A stretch of 53,632 nt of DNA from contig MFCV01000039.1 in the NCBI GenBank assembly GCA_001777015.1, forward strand, positions 1 to 53,632, in the 5' to 3' direction. Below, in pieces: positions 6,964-15,800 of this stretch. Origin of the DNA: Candidatus Daviesbacteria bacterium RIFCSPHIGHO2_02_FULL_36_13. GTDB taxonomy: Bacteria; Patescibacteriota; Microgenomatia; Daviesbacterales; UBA10151. The notes under the pieces were generated by a model. That model was not told the origin of the DNA, did not search any database, and worked only from the letters and a program-made list of their open reading frames with translations. The translations under genes and the position numbers were made by a program. Positions within the stretch are counted from its first letter, which is position 1. Each line of letters opens with the position of its first letter.

Positions 6964-8691
6964 ATGAAATATTCAAAGCTTTTTGGAAAAACTATCAAGG
7001 AAACGCCTAGTGATGCAACTTTAATTTCCCATAAACTGCTTTATAAAGGCGGATTCCTGCGTGAATCAACTGCTGGTAGGTATTACCTTTTGCCTTTAGG
7101 ACTAAAAGTCCAGCAAAAAATTCAAAAAATAATTAAAGAAGAGATGGATTCTGCTGAAGCACAAGAATTAATTACTCCAGTTTTACATCCTAAAGCTTTA
7201 TGGGAAGAAACTAATAGAACTAATTCTGTGGGGTTTGAACTAATGAGTATTAAAGATAGAAATGAATTTGAATTTGTTTTAGGCGGAACAGCAGAGGAAA
7301 TGTTGGTAGATTTAGTTAGAAAATTTCAACTAAGTTACAAAGATTTACCTGTTAATTTATATCAATTTTCTATTAAATTTAGGGATGAATTAAGAGCTAG
7401 GGGTGGTTTGCTTAGAGTCAGGGAATTTTTAATGAAAGATGCTTACTCATTTCACGTCTCAGAAGAAGATTTTAAGAAAGAATATGAAAATATGAAAAAA
7501 ACTTATACCAAAATCTTTGAAAGATTGGGTTTAAAAACAATAATTGTTGAATCTGATAATGGTTATATTGGCGGCGAATATTGTCATGAATTTGTAGTGG
7601 AATCAGAGGTTGGTGAGAGTAGGTTTTTAGTTAATCCTGATGGAAGTTATGCAGCTCATGAAGATGTGGTTAAATTTGTGCCTGAAAAGAAGAATATAGC
7701 TGAAAAAGAGGAATCTTTAAAAGAGGTTGAAGCAGTGAGAGGTAAGACTATGGAGGATGGTGCAAAATTTCATAAACTTCCACTTTGGCAGCAGATAAAA
7801 GACGTTTTATTTGTAGATGAAAAAGGTAGATTTATTCTTTCAATAATTAGAGGAGATTATGATGTAAATGAAACCAAGCTTAAGCATATTATTAAGGCAT
7901 ACCAACTCCGTCACGCTACTGAAGATGAAATAAGAGAAAAGATTCATTCAGAACCTGGATTTATTTCCCCTGTTGGAATCAAAGAAATTGTTAAAAAGGG
8001 TATAGAAATTATTATTGTGGCTGATGAAACACTCTCCACTGTTAAAAATTCTTATGGTGGAGCCAATAAAAAGAACAGGGATCTTTTAAATATGAATATG
8101 GGAAGAGATTACAAGCCAGATATTACTTCGGACATAGCTTTAGCAAGAGAGGGAGATTTGGCTCCAGATGGGAGTGGTCCATTAAAAGAAAAAAGAGGGA
8201 TTGAGGTGGGGAATATTTTCCAGCTAGGATTCCATTATTCTTCAAAAATGAAAGGGGCTGAGTTTACAGATGCTGATGGCAGTAAAAAACCATATTATAT
8301 GGGCTGTTATGGAATTGGATTGGGTAGAAGCTTAGCAACGATAGTAGAAGTATTTCATGATGATAAAGGAATAATTTGGCCAGAGAGTGTAGCTCCATAT
8401 CAAGTACATCTAATAGGGCTGGATATGGATGAAGCTGAGAAGGTATATAAGCGAAGCTTGAAAACCTCTGAAGAGGTTTATAAATCCCTTCTAGCAGAAG
8501 GAATTGAAGTCCTTTTTGATGATAGGGATGTCTCTGCTGGAATTAAATTTACAGACGCAGATTTAATAGGAATTCCATATCGGGTTGTAGTTTCCAAAAG
8601 AAATGAAGGAAAATTAGAAATTAAAAGAAGAGATAAAGGTGAAACTGAATTTAAAACACTTGGACAACTCCTAAGTCTGGTTTCTCATTGA
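6964..8691 (+). CDS. proS: Prolyl-tRNA synthetase, bacterial type
   Basis: 575 aa, matching the E. coli-type length (572). Class II synthetase charging tRNA-Pro. Motif 2 is RARGGLLRVREFLMKDAYSF (about residues 141-160), motif 3 is GCYGIGLGRSLATIVE (about 443-458), and the anticodon-binding domain contains GIEVLFDDRDVSAGIKFTDA. A full editing (INS/YbaK-like) insertion lies between motifs 2 and 3 (about 225-400), so hydrolysis of mischarged Ala-tRNA-Pro is expected. A 14-nt repeat at 8447-8460 falls in a longer-than-usual stretch before the anticodon domain. Confidence 0.96.
   Translation: MKYSKLFGKTIKETPSDATLISHKLLYKGGFLRESTAGRYYLLPLGLKVQQKIQKIIKEEMDSAEAQELITPVLHPKALWEETNRTNSVGFELMSIKDRNEFEFVLGGTAEEMLVDLVRKFQLSYKDLPVNLYQFSIKFRDELRARGGLLRVREFLMKDAYSFHVSEEDFKKEYENMKKTYTKIFERLGLKTIIVESDNGYIGGEYCHEFVVESEVGESRFLVNPDGSYAAHEDVVKFVPEKKNIAEKEESLKEVEAVRGKTMEDGAKFHKLPLWQQIKDVLFVDEKGRFILSIIRGDYDVNETKLKHIIKAYQLRHATEDEIREKIHSEPGFISPVGIKEIVKKGIEIIIVADETLSTVKNSYGGANKKNRDLLNMNMGRDYKPDITSDIALAREGDLAPDGSGPLKEKRGIEVGNIFQLGFHYSSKMKGAEFTDADGSKKPYYMGCYGIGLGRSLATIVEVFHDDKGIIWPESVAPYQVHLIGLDMDEAEKVYKRSLKTSEEVYKSLLAEGIEVLFDDRDVSAGIKFTDADLIGIPYRVVVSKRNEGKLEIKRRDKGETEFKTLGQLLSLVSH
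8447..8460 (+). repeat. 14-nt repeat ATAAGCGAAGCTTG, copy 1
   Basis: Identical to 10712-10725 in yqeY; 45381-45394 before purE differs at one base. Here it encodes part of YKRSLK in proS. Confidence 0.4.
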
Positions 8692-8716
8692 TTTTAAGAG
8701 CAGTTTGGACTACAAT
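8688..8716 (+). promoter_or_regulatory. tig promoter
   Basis: TTGATT (8688-8693, overlapping the proS stop), 17-nt spacer, TACAAT (8711-8716), then 9 nt to the tig ATG at 8726. Predicted leader 0-3 nt and no Shine-Dalgarno sequence. Confidence 0.55.
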
Positions 8717-8725
8717 ACCTAGCTA

Positions 8726-9835
8726 ATGATACAGAAAAATATTAATAAATTACCTAAATCTGTGGTTGAGGTAACTGTAACTGCTCCATGGGCAGATATA
8801 TCTGCTACCTGGGATCAGACTTTACAAAGATTATCAGCTGATGTAGAAATAGCAGGTTTTAGGAAAGGTCAGGTTCCTATCAACATGGTTGAAACTCAGC
8901 TTGGATCCAAACTTCAGGATGAAGTATTAAAAACTGCCATGCCAAATTTTTTAATAGAAGCTCTTAAAGGTACTGATGTGGTACCAATTGATTATCCAAA
9001 ATATGATCTAGTTAATTTTGTTAAAGGACAAGGTATTCAATTTAAAGCAACTATTACTAATAGACCTGCTGTCAGCGTAGGAAACTACAAAACTATTAAA
9101 ACAGTCAGACCTGCTATTAAGCCTGTAACTGATGAAGAAGTAGGAAAAGTTTTAGACGATCTTTATAAAAGATGGAAAACTAGGCAGCCTGCAGTTAACA
9201 ATCCACAGCCTGCAGCTACACAAAATACACCAGCTGGGTCTGGATCTCTAAATTTCCAAAAGAGTGAGATTGCTTCGTCGCCTGCGGCTCCTCGCAATGA
9301 CGGAGTGGCTGAAGCGCCCGATGATACTTTTGCTAAAGCTATGGGGGCAACATCTTTAGTTGACCTTAAGGATAAAATCAGAAAAGATTTAGAAGCCAAT
9401 GTTAAATACAATAATGAACTTGACTATGAAGAAGCAATCTTGCAGGAAGTTGAGAAGATCACTACTGTTGAGCTGCCTGATATTTTAATTGCTGATGAGC
9501 TAAATAGGATGCTTGTTTCACTTCAAAGGAGAGTAGCAGACATGGGACTTCTTTTAGAGGATTATTTAAAAGGACAAAATAAAACTTTAGAGCAAATTAA
9601 GCAGGAATGGAAGCCACAGGCAGAGAAAAATGTCAGAATGGAATTAGGTTTAGCTGATATCGCAAGACAGGAAAATGTCACAATTTCTGACCTTGAACTT
9701 CAGGCAGAAGTTGATAAAATCACTGATGCCAAAGTCAAAAAACAATTTGAATCACAAGAGCCAAGATTGCACCTAAGGCATGCTCTCCGCCAAACCAGAA
9801 CCTTAGATCTTCTCAAAAAGATGGTAGGAGGTTAA
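8726..9835 (+). CDS. tig: Trigger factor lacking the PPIase domain
   Basis: 369 aa against ~430 for the usual protein. Ribosome-associated chaperone. The N-terminal domain shows the ribosome-binding signature GFRKGQVP (about residues 47-54). The central FKBP-type PPIase domain is absent: residue ~155 (VGKVLDDLYKRWK) leads almost directly into the C-terminal chaperone arms. The join is a Pro/Ala/Gln/Ser-rich segment (about 155-200) that contains the residues EIASSPAAPRNDG, encoded by a GC-rich 37-nt repeat. The C-terminal domain (DFTFAKAMG-like through LRHALRQTRTLDLLKK) looks intact. The last codons contain the Shine-Dalgarno sequence of the next gene. Confidence 0.9.
   Translation: MIQKNINKLPKSVVEVTVTAPWADISATWDQTLQRLSADVEIAGFRKGQVPINMVETQLGSKLQDEVLKTAMPNFLIEALKGTDVVPIDYPKYDLVNFVKGQGIQFKATITNRPAVSVGNYKTIKTVRPAIKPVTDEEVGKVLDDLYKRWKTRQPAVNNPQPAATQNTPAGSGSLNFQKSEIASSPAAPRNDGVAEAPDDTFAKAMGATSLVDLKDKIRKDLEANVKYNNELDYEEAILQEVEKITTVELPDILIADELNRMLVSLQRRVADMGLLLEDYLKGQNKTLEQIKQEWKPQAEKNVRMELGLADIARQENVTISDLELQAEVDKITDAKVKKQFESQEPRLHLRHALRQTRTLDLLKKMVGG
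9266..9302 (+). repeat. 37-nt GC-rich element inside tig
   Basis: Runs from GAGATTGCTTCG to GCAATGACG, with the internal palindrome-like CGCCTGCGGC. It is much more GC-rich than its flanks, and reads in frame as EIASSPAAPRND. I recognise this as a repeat type common between genes in many environmental genomes; here it lies inside a coding sequence. Confidence 0.7.
9826..9831 (+). promoter_or_regulatory. Perfect Shine-Dalgarno that fixes a CTG start
   Basis: AGGAGG sits at the 3' end of tig, 5 nt before CTG at 9837. It is among the strongest ribosome sites in the window. Confidence 0.75.
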
Positions 9836-9836
9836 T

Positions 9837-10166
9837 CTGGACTGTCTATTCTGCAAAATTATAAAAAGGGAAATTCCCTCAAATATAGTACATGAGAATG
9901 ATTCCTTGGTAGCTTTTCCAGATATAAATCCTTCAGCTGACGTACATTTATTAATAGTGCCTAAAGAGCATATTGGAAGAATAGAAGATTTAGGTAAAGG
10001 ATCTGGATCAATATTGGAAGAAGTATACCTGGCTGTTAATAAGTTGGTGGCAGATTTTAATTTAAAAGACAATTTATACAGAGTGGTGGTAAATGGTGGG
10101 AAAGCCCAGCATGTACCCCATTTACATTTTCACCTACTAGGTGGACAATGGAAGAAATACGTTTAA
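9837..10166 (+). CDS. HIT-family nucleotide hydrolase, CTG start
   Basis: 109 aa. The HIT catalytic triad HVPHLHFHLLGG is near the C-terminus (about residues 93-104). Members hydrolyse or transfer nucleotides from dinucleoside polyphosphates or AMP conjugates. Starting at the first standard start codon (TTG 9906) would delete DCLFCKIIKREIPSNIVHEN, the conserved N-terminus with its CxxC. In that frame a stop lies at 9825-9827, and no ATG, GTG or TTG occurs between it and the CLFC motif. CTG at 9837 with AGGAGG 5 nt upstream is therefore the start. It is translationally linked to tig (2-nt gap). Confidence 0.88.
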   Translation: MDCLFCKIIKREIPSNIVHENDSLVAFPDINPSADVHLLIVPKEHIGRIEDLGKGSGSILEEVYLAVNKLVADFNLKDNLYRVVVNGGKAQHVPHLHFHLLGGQWKKYV

Positions 10167-10181
10167 CCCCGCCCTGCGGGG
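10167..10181 (+). repeat. GC-only hairpin between HIT gene and rpsU
   Basis: CCCCGC-CCT-GCGGGG: a 6-bp stem with a 3-nt loop directly after the HIT stop. There is no U-run, so I read it as a short palindromic element rather than an intrinsic terminator. AGGAGG follows at 10190-10195 but is 16 nt from the rpsU ATG, rather far for efficient pairing; TATACT (10204-10209) is only 2 nt from that ATG. Confidence 0.55.
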
Positions 10182-10211
10182 GGTGAGTCAGGAGGTGTTC
10201 TTTTATACTTT

Positions 10212-10409
10212 ATGTCAATAATAGTTAAAGCAAATCCTGGTGACAGTAGCGATTCTGTTATCAGAAAATTTCAAAAAAAGGTTATTGCTGAAGGTTTAGT
10301 TCAGGAAATCAGAGACAGGTCTGTTTATAAAAAGCCTTCACAACGCCGTCAGGAATATTTGGCTGAAAAACGCCGAAAAATAATGAGAGCCAAAAGATAT
10401 GGTGGATGA
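10212..10409 (+). CDS. rpsU: 30S ribosomal protein S21
   Basis: 65 aa. The sequence MSIIVKANPGDSSDSVIRKF, the EIRDRSVYKKPSQRRQ segment and the basic tail KRRKIMRAKRYGG are typical S21. It binds near the 3' end of 16S rRNA and helps initiation. Its last 11 nt overlap yqeY, the usual rpsU-yqeY pairing in bacteria. Confidence 0.95.
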   Translation: MSIIVKANPGDSSDSVIRKFQKKVIAEGLVQEIRDRSVYKKPSQRRQEYLAEKRRKIMRAKRYGG

Positions 10410-10863
10410 TATTGCAACTGCTCTAAAGCAAGCTCAGCTCGACAGGGATGAGACTAAAGTATCAACCCTAAGACTTCTTTTATCTGAAATTAAAAATGCA
10501 GAGATTGCTAAAGGTGGAGAGCTTTCCAACGAAGATATAATTTCTGTTGTTCAAAAAGAGATTAAGAAAAGAAAAGAAGCAGCTATTGGTTTTAGATCCG
10601 GAGGTAGGGAAGAATCTGCCTTAAAGGAAGAGGCAGAATCAAAAGTGCTGGAAGTTTATCTCCCTGCTCAAATGGAAGTTGACCAGTTGACTAAAATAAT
10701 TGAAGACACTATAAGCGAAGCTTGCCAGCTCGCGCTGGTAACTGGTTCAGAAAAGCCCTCTTTACAAGACATGGGTAGGATAATAAGATTAGTTATGGAT
10801 AAGGTAAAAGGTCAGGCAGATGGTGGAACAGTTAGTTTATTAGTTAAACAGAAGCTTTCATGA
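10399..10863 (+). CDS. yqeY: GatB/YqeY-domain protein
   Basis: 154 aa. YqeY family: related to the tail of GatB, and probably tRNA-associated, but of unproven role. Recognised by TLRLLLSEIKNAEIAKGGEL, VVQKEIKKRKEAAIGFRSGG and the C-terminal MDKVKGQADGGTVSLLVKQ. The segment ACQLALVTGSEKPS (about residues 108-122) breaks the usual run ISE..(gap)..DMGRI and is encoded by a GC-rich palindrome, so it is probably inserted sequence. The ATG overlaps rpsU; a GTG one codon on is an alternative start. The stop overlaps ybeY by 4 nt. Confidence 0.9.
   Translation: MVDDIATALKQAQLDRDETKVSTLRLLLSEIKNAEIAKGGELSNEDIISVVQKEIKKRKEAAIGFRSGGREESALKEEAESKVLEVYLPAQMEVDQLTKIIEDTISEACQLALVTGSEKPSLQDMGRIIRLVMDKVKGQADGGTVSLLVKQKLS
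10712..10739 (+). repeat. 14-nt repeat plus palindrome inside yqeY
   Basis: ATAAGCGAAGCTTG (10712-10725, identical to 8447-8460) runs into CCAGC-TCGC-GCTGG (stem 10725-10729 / 10734-10738). It encodes SEACQLALV, extra compared with typical YqeY. Confidence 0.55.
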
Positions 10864-11270
10864 TAAATATAATTGTAAATTCAGATCCCAGATACAACAT
10901 TAACAAAGATGCTATTAAAATGGCAGTTTCAGATGTTTTGCAAAAGCATCATATCGGGGGAAAGGTTGAGCTTGGGGTAAGTATTGTAGGTGACAGGAAA
11001 ATGCATGAGCTTAATAGAAAATACAGAGGTATTGATTCCACAACAGATATTTTGTCTTTTGCCCTGGAAGATTCAAATCCTGGTAGCTTACAGCATATTC
11101 CAAGAATTGGATTTGTAGCTGCACCTGATAGATGGCTTAGACTTGGGGATATTATTATTTCTTATCCACAGGTAATGGAAGATGCATCAATGGATGGAAT
11201 TTCTGTTGATCAGGAGATAAAAACTTTAGTTGAACATGGTGTAAACCACCTGCTTGGAATCCATCACTGA
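10860..11270 (+). CDS. ybeY: Endoribonuclease YbeY (16S rRNA maturation)
   Basis: 136 aa. A zinc-dependent RNase for 16S 3' processing and ribosome quality control. The metal motif is HGVNHLLGIHH at the C-terminus (family consensus HGxLHLxGyDH), and the fold signature is LNRKYRGIDSTTDILSFA. It ends right after the motif, shorter than most homologues (~150-155 aa). Overlaps yqeY by 4 nt; dnaX begins 1 nt after its stop. Confidence 0.93.
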   Translation: MINIIVNSDPRYNINKDAIKMAVSDVLQKHHIGGKVELGVSIVGDRKMHELNRKYRGIDSTTDILSFALEDSNPGSLQHIPRIGFVAAPDRWLRLGDIIISYPQVMEDASMDGISVDQEIKTLVEHGVNHLLGIHH

Positions 11271-11271
11271 T

Positions 11272-12846
11272 ATGAGTGCATTTTATTTAAAATACAGACC
11301 CCAGTCTCTGGGAGATTTAATTGGACAGGAAGCCTCTAAAAAGGCACTGATGTCAGCTTTTCAAAATAATAAACTATCTCATGCCTATCTTTTTGTAGGA
11401 CCAAGAGGAACAGGTAAAACTTCCACAGCCAGAATTTTAGCCAAAATGGTTAACTGTTTGGATAAGGATGCGCCTTGTAATAAGTGTACTATTTGTACCT
11501 CTATCACTGATGGATCTAATCTTGACCTGATAGAAATTGATGCTGCCTCAAACAGAGGAATAGAAGATATAAGAGCTTTAAGGGAAAAAATAAAACTTGC
11601 CCCATCGTCTCTTAAGAAAAAAGTCTACATAATTGATGAGGTTCATATGTTAACTACCGAGGCTTTTAATGCACTTTTGAAAACTTTGGAAGAGCCACCT
11701 GCCCATGCTCTTTTTATTCTAGCTACCACAGATGCTTCTAAAATGCCTGCAACGATACTTTCCAGGGTTCAAAGATTAGATTTTAAACTGGCAAATCCTT
11801 CAGAACTTTTGGAGGCTTTGCAAAAAATAATAAAGTCAGAAAAAATTGATATTGATGAAGAGGCTCTAAAATTACTTATTAAAAAATCAGAAGGAAGTTT
11901 TCGGGATGGGGTTAAACTTTTAGATCAAGCCTCCTCCATAGGAGGCAAAATAACTGCTGAAGTTTTGGAAAAAAATCTAAAATCCTCTAACTTTGAAGAG
12001 ATTTTAAGTTTAATGGAAGCTATCAGCAAAAAAGACACAGAAGCATCCCTGCTTTGGATTAATAAACAAACTGAAGAGGGATCTGACAGCAAGGATTTAA
12101 TTTTATCCTTAATGGAAAGTTTAAGATCCCTAATTTTTATAAAGAATGGATTGGGTAGTCAATTGGTAGAGTCAAAAATGATGGCAGAACAGTATCAAAG
12201 TTTAGTCAAAGTTTCAGAAAATTTTACAAATTCTGATTTAACTAAAAATCTGGATAGTTTACAAAAAGCCTTAGAAAAATTGAAAACAACATCAATTCCC
12301 TCACTTCCACTAGAGGTGGCAGTAGTGGAAATATGTTCCGAAGAAAAAATTTCTATTAAGAAAAGCGAAGACGTCGCTGCCAGTGCAGTCCAATCTCTGT
12401 CTGAGCAAGGCGAGTCCGTAGCAGACGAGCCGGTCCGCCAACTGGCGGATGCGAGTTTGATTGGCGAGCACAGCGATGTCGAGCTAACACCATCAGCTGA
12501 TATATCTTTATTAAAAGATAAATGGACTTATGTTTTAGAAACCATCAGGCCATATAATTTTTCGCTGGAAGCACTGCTTAGATCTATAAGTGTTAGAGAG
12601 TGTACTCAAACTTTAGTTTTGATGGAGGTTCCTTATTCTTTCCATCAAAGGATTTTGGAGGCCCCAAAAAATAGGGATCTTTTGGAATCTATTTTTTCTG
12701 AAATTTTAGGAAGAACAATTAAAGTCTCTACTGTCTTAGGCAATAGACCTTCAAGAACAGAAGATGTAGCTAATATAGAGATAGCAGCTGATGATGAAAT
12801 AATCAGAGTAGCTGCAGAAATCTTTAACTCTGACTCTGTAAATTAA
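11272..12846 (+). CDS. dnaX: DNA polymerase III subunit gamma/tau
   Basis: 524 aa. AAA+ clamp-loader ATPase. Starts MSAFYLKYRPQSLGDLIGQ; Walker A is GPRGTGKTSTAR (about residues 44-55), the zinc module has CPCNKCTIC-like cysteines (APCNKCTIC), Walker B/DEAH-like is IIDEVHML, and the sensor is TTDASKMPATILSRVQR. Domain III follows to about residue 360. Residues ~366-404 (starting KSEDVAASAVQ) come from a GC-rich nested palindrome and separate it from a tau-like C-terminal domain. The TTG 18 nt upstream, inside ybeY, is not the start because the ATG gives the canonical N-terminus. Confidence 0.95.
   Translation: MSAFYLKYRPQSLGDLIGQEASKKALMSAFQNNKLSHAYLFVGPRGTGKTSTARILAKMVNCLDKDAPCNKCTICTSITDGSNLDLIEIDAASNRGIEDIRALREKIKLAPSSLKKKVYIIDEVHMLTTEAFNALLKTLEEPPAHALFILATTDASKMPATILSRVQRLDFKLANPSELLEALQKIIKSEKIDIDEEALKLLIKKSEGSFRDGVKLLDQASSIGGKITAEVLEKNLKSSNFEEILSLMEAISKKDTEASLLWINKQTEEGSDSKDLILSLMESLRSLIFIKNGLGSQLVESKMMAEQYQSLVKVSENFTNSDLTKNLDSLQKALEKLKTTSIPSLPLEVAVVEICSEEKISIKKSEDVAASAVQSLSEQGESVADEPVRQLADASLIGEHSDVELTPSADISLLKDKWTYVLETIRPYNFSLEALLRSISVRECTQTLVLMEVPYSFHQRILEAPKNRDLLESIFSEILGRTIKVSTVLGNRPSRTEDVANIEIAADDEIIRVAAEIFNSDSVN
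12370..12480 (+). repeat. 111-nt nested palindromic element inside dnaX
   Basis: Four nested arms: GACGTCGCTG 12370-12379 with CAGCGATGTC 12471-12480 (9 of 10 pair), CCAATC 12390-12395 with GATTGG 12459-12464, GTCTG 12399-12403 with CAGAC 12422-12426, and TCCGCCA 12434-12440 with TGGCGGA 12443-12449. It is distinctly GC-rich against AT-rich flanks, its length is an exact multiple of three, and it keeps the frame open, encoding about 37 residues in the tau linker. Confidence 0.75.
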
Positions 12847-12861
12847 TTATACCGCCGCAGA

Positions 12862-12890
12862 TTGACTTATCCGATAGTTTGGAGTATTGT
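12862..12890 (+). promoter_or_regulatory. Promoter of the giant surface protein
   Basis: TTGACT (12862-12867), exactly 17 nt, TATTGT (12885-12890), then 7 nt to GTG at 12898. The TTG of the -35 box happens to be in frame with the gene and would otherwise be taken as a start. Confidence 0.7.
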
Positions 12891-12897
12891 GCAAGTT

Positions 12898-15800
12898 GTG
12901 AGAGTTTTTAGAAAATTTATTTCTTCCTTATTAATTACTACCCTTCTTTTCTTTCAAGGATTAATCTATCCAATCATTCCTTTTGTTACCCCAGTTCATG
13001 CAGCTATTATAGGAACGTTTTCTGCAAATGAAACAGTAGCAAATGCAACAACGGGTGCTGCTATTCAAACCTTCACTAATGCCAGTATAACTCCTAATGA
13101 TCCAGCCGGAGCGAACACTCAAACAAATGTTACTGCAGAAACTCAAGCTAATGTTTCAGAAGTTAAAGCCACTAGGATTTTAACAGTTGGTGTACTTCCA
13201 GCTAATGCGGACACTATAACTATTGGTTCATGTGCAGTAACCTTTACAACAACAGCAAGTTCAACTGCAGACGATACTGATTGTGCTGGTGGTGCCATTA
13301 TAGATACAAATCTTGATGCTGGTGATACTAATAGAACAATAGATGAAATAGCTGCAACACTACGCAGTTTATCAAATGTAGCTGATGCTGCTCATGGAAA
13401 TTTGACTGTTGGGGGTTCTGGTACTACCGCCTCTTTTACAACTACCAATACAGAAAATAGTGCTTCTGACATTACATTTACAGATGGCACTGGGGGCGAC
13501 ATAACTGCTACCACTACTACAACTGGAGTAATTCCTGTCGCACAAGTAAGTACTGTAACACCTGCTAATATAGAAGTTGGAGATGTATTTACTGCCACAA
13601 TTAACGGTCTTGCTGTTAACTTTACTGCTACTGCAGGAACTGTTGTAAATGTTACAGATGGTTTAACAACAGCTATTAATGCTAGTGCTCAAGCTAGCAA
13701 TGTGACAGCAGTTGATAATACTACAGAAGTTCAAATTACTTCTGATAGTGCAGGTACTTCTTTTACTATAACTTCTGGAACTACTAATTATGCAGGTGTT
13801 AAACAGGTTGATGATTTAACCCCATCAAATATAGAAGTGGGAGATATATTTACTGTAACTGACGTATCAACAGATCCTGTAAATGTAACAGCTACTTCAA
13901 CTTCCGCAATGACTTTGGTGAATTCTTTAGTCACTGCAGTTAATGGTGCAACTGGAGTAACAGTTGCTTCAAATAGTGCTAATAAATTAAGACTAACAGC
14001 AAATGTTGCTGGAACTGGATTTACAGTAATTCCATCAACAACTAATAGAGTTGCAGTTGCTCAAGTTGTTACTTTTACTCCAGCAAATGTAACAGCAGGA
14101 GAAACATTTAGAGCAATTATAAATGGAACTAATTATGATTATTTAGCGGATTCTGGTAATACAGTAGATACAGTAGTTAGTGCTTTGGCTCTTCTTATGG
14201 ATGCAAATGCAGCCGCAGATTGTACTGAGGATAATAATACAAAGGTTACTTGTACAGCATCTGCAGCAGGAACTGCATTTACAGATGATGTACCTAATGC
14301 AGCAACAGTATTTGATATAACTGCACCTGCAGCTCCATCCATACCAAACCTTGATGATGCAAGTGATTCTGGAACTTCAAATTCAGATAACATCACAAGT
14401 GATACTACGCCAACATTTAGCGGAACAGCTGAGAGTAGTTCAACAGTAAAGCTTTATGATAGCGATGGTACTACTGAAATTGGTAGCGGTACAGCTACAG
14501 GTGGAGATTACAGTATAACTACCTCAGCACTTTCAGATGGAGTACATAGTATTACTGCAAAAACTACTGACACTGAAAATAATACTTCAGCTGCCTCCAG
14601 TGCCTTAGATGTAACTATCAATACATCAGCTCCTTCAGCAGTAGTAACTTATTCTATCAACAGCGCAGTCAAGGATACTGATACTTTGGTAATTACTGCA
14701 ACATTTAGTGAAGATATTGTAAATACTCCAAAAATTGCTATCACAGGAAGTGACACTTTAGCGGCTACTGATATGACTTTTTCTTCTGCTACTGTCTTTA
14801 CTTATAGTCATAATGTGGGAACGGGTAATGGTACTGCCACAGTTGCTTTGAGTGTTGGAGAGGATGCTGCAGGAAATGTAGTAACTTCTGCTCCCACAAC
14901 TGGTGCAACATTTACAGTAGATAATTCAGTTCCTACTATATCTTCTATTACCACCAAAGATACCAGTGGTGATGGCAGGGTAGAGACAGCTACTATTGTC
15001 TTTAATGAAGCAGTTGATGATTCAACTTTCTCAGCAGACGATTTTACCATCGCAGGAGCTGCTGTTACCTCATTTAATTTTGGTACCGCTGATGATGACA
15101 GCTTTGATGTAATTGTGAACGGTGGTGTAGCTGGTACTGAGGCAAAACAAGTAACTTATACTCAAGGTACAGGTGCCGATCTAGCAGATAATCTTTTGGC
15201 AAATGTGGCTAATGGAGATGAATCAGAAACAGATGGAGCAAGCCCGGTACTGCTTTCTGCTAGAACCTTCTCAACTACCCAAATTGACCTTACTTTTAGC
15301 GAGGATTTAGACGGTGCTTCACTAGCAATGTCTGATTTTACTGTAAGTGGATATACTTTAACTGGTGGAGTTAGTGAGCCTTCTGCAGGGGTCGCGAGAT
15401 TAACAGTATCTTCTGCTTTTGCTACTAACGCAACCCCAGCTGTGTCTGTGGTTGGAACAGTTCCTGACCTTGCCTCAAATAATGCGATAACAGTTTCGAA
15501 TGTGATTCCAACTGATGGTGTTGCACCGGTGCTTTCTCCAGTCAGTATTGCATCAGATAATACAATCAGTGCACTATTCGGTAAAATCGGAGCAACTGTT
15601 ATTTTAACCTTTACTGCCAGCGAAACTATTAATGCTCCCACAGTGACTATTACTGGTAGTTCCGTCACACCAACTAATCCAAGTGGGAATAATTGGATAG
15701 CTGCTTACGAGCTAACTATAGCTAACTCAGAAGAAGTGGTTCCTTTCAATATTTCTTTTAGTGATACTTCAGCAAACTCAGGTACTCCTGTGACTGCTAC

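Noticed and set aside
10167-10200. Intrinsic terminator after the HIT gene
   Set aside because: A good GC hairpin but no U-run directly after it, and rpsU follows closely on the same strand.
12862-12897. Extension of the surface protein to TTG 12862
   Set aside because: The TTG is the first half of a TTGACT -35 box with correctly spaced TATTGT; the GTG at 12898 gives a better signal peptide.
15162-15668. 168-aa open frame antisense to the surface protein
   Set aside because: Mirror of a Thr/Ala/Val-rich repeat gene, with no motif or promoter; similar frames recur all along this gene on the minus strand.
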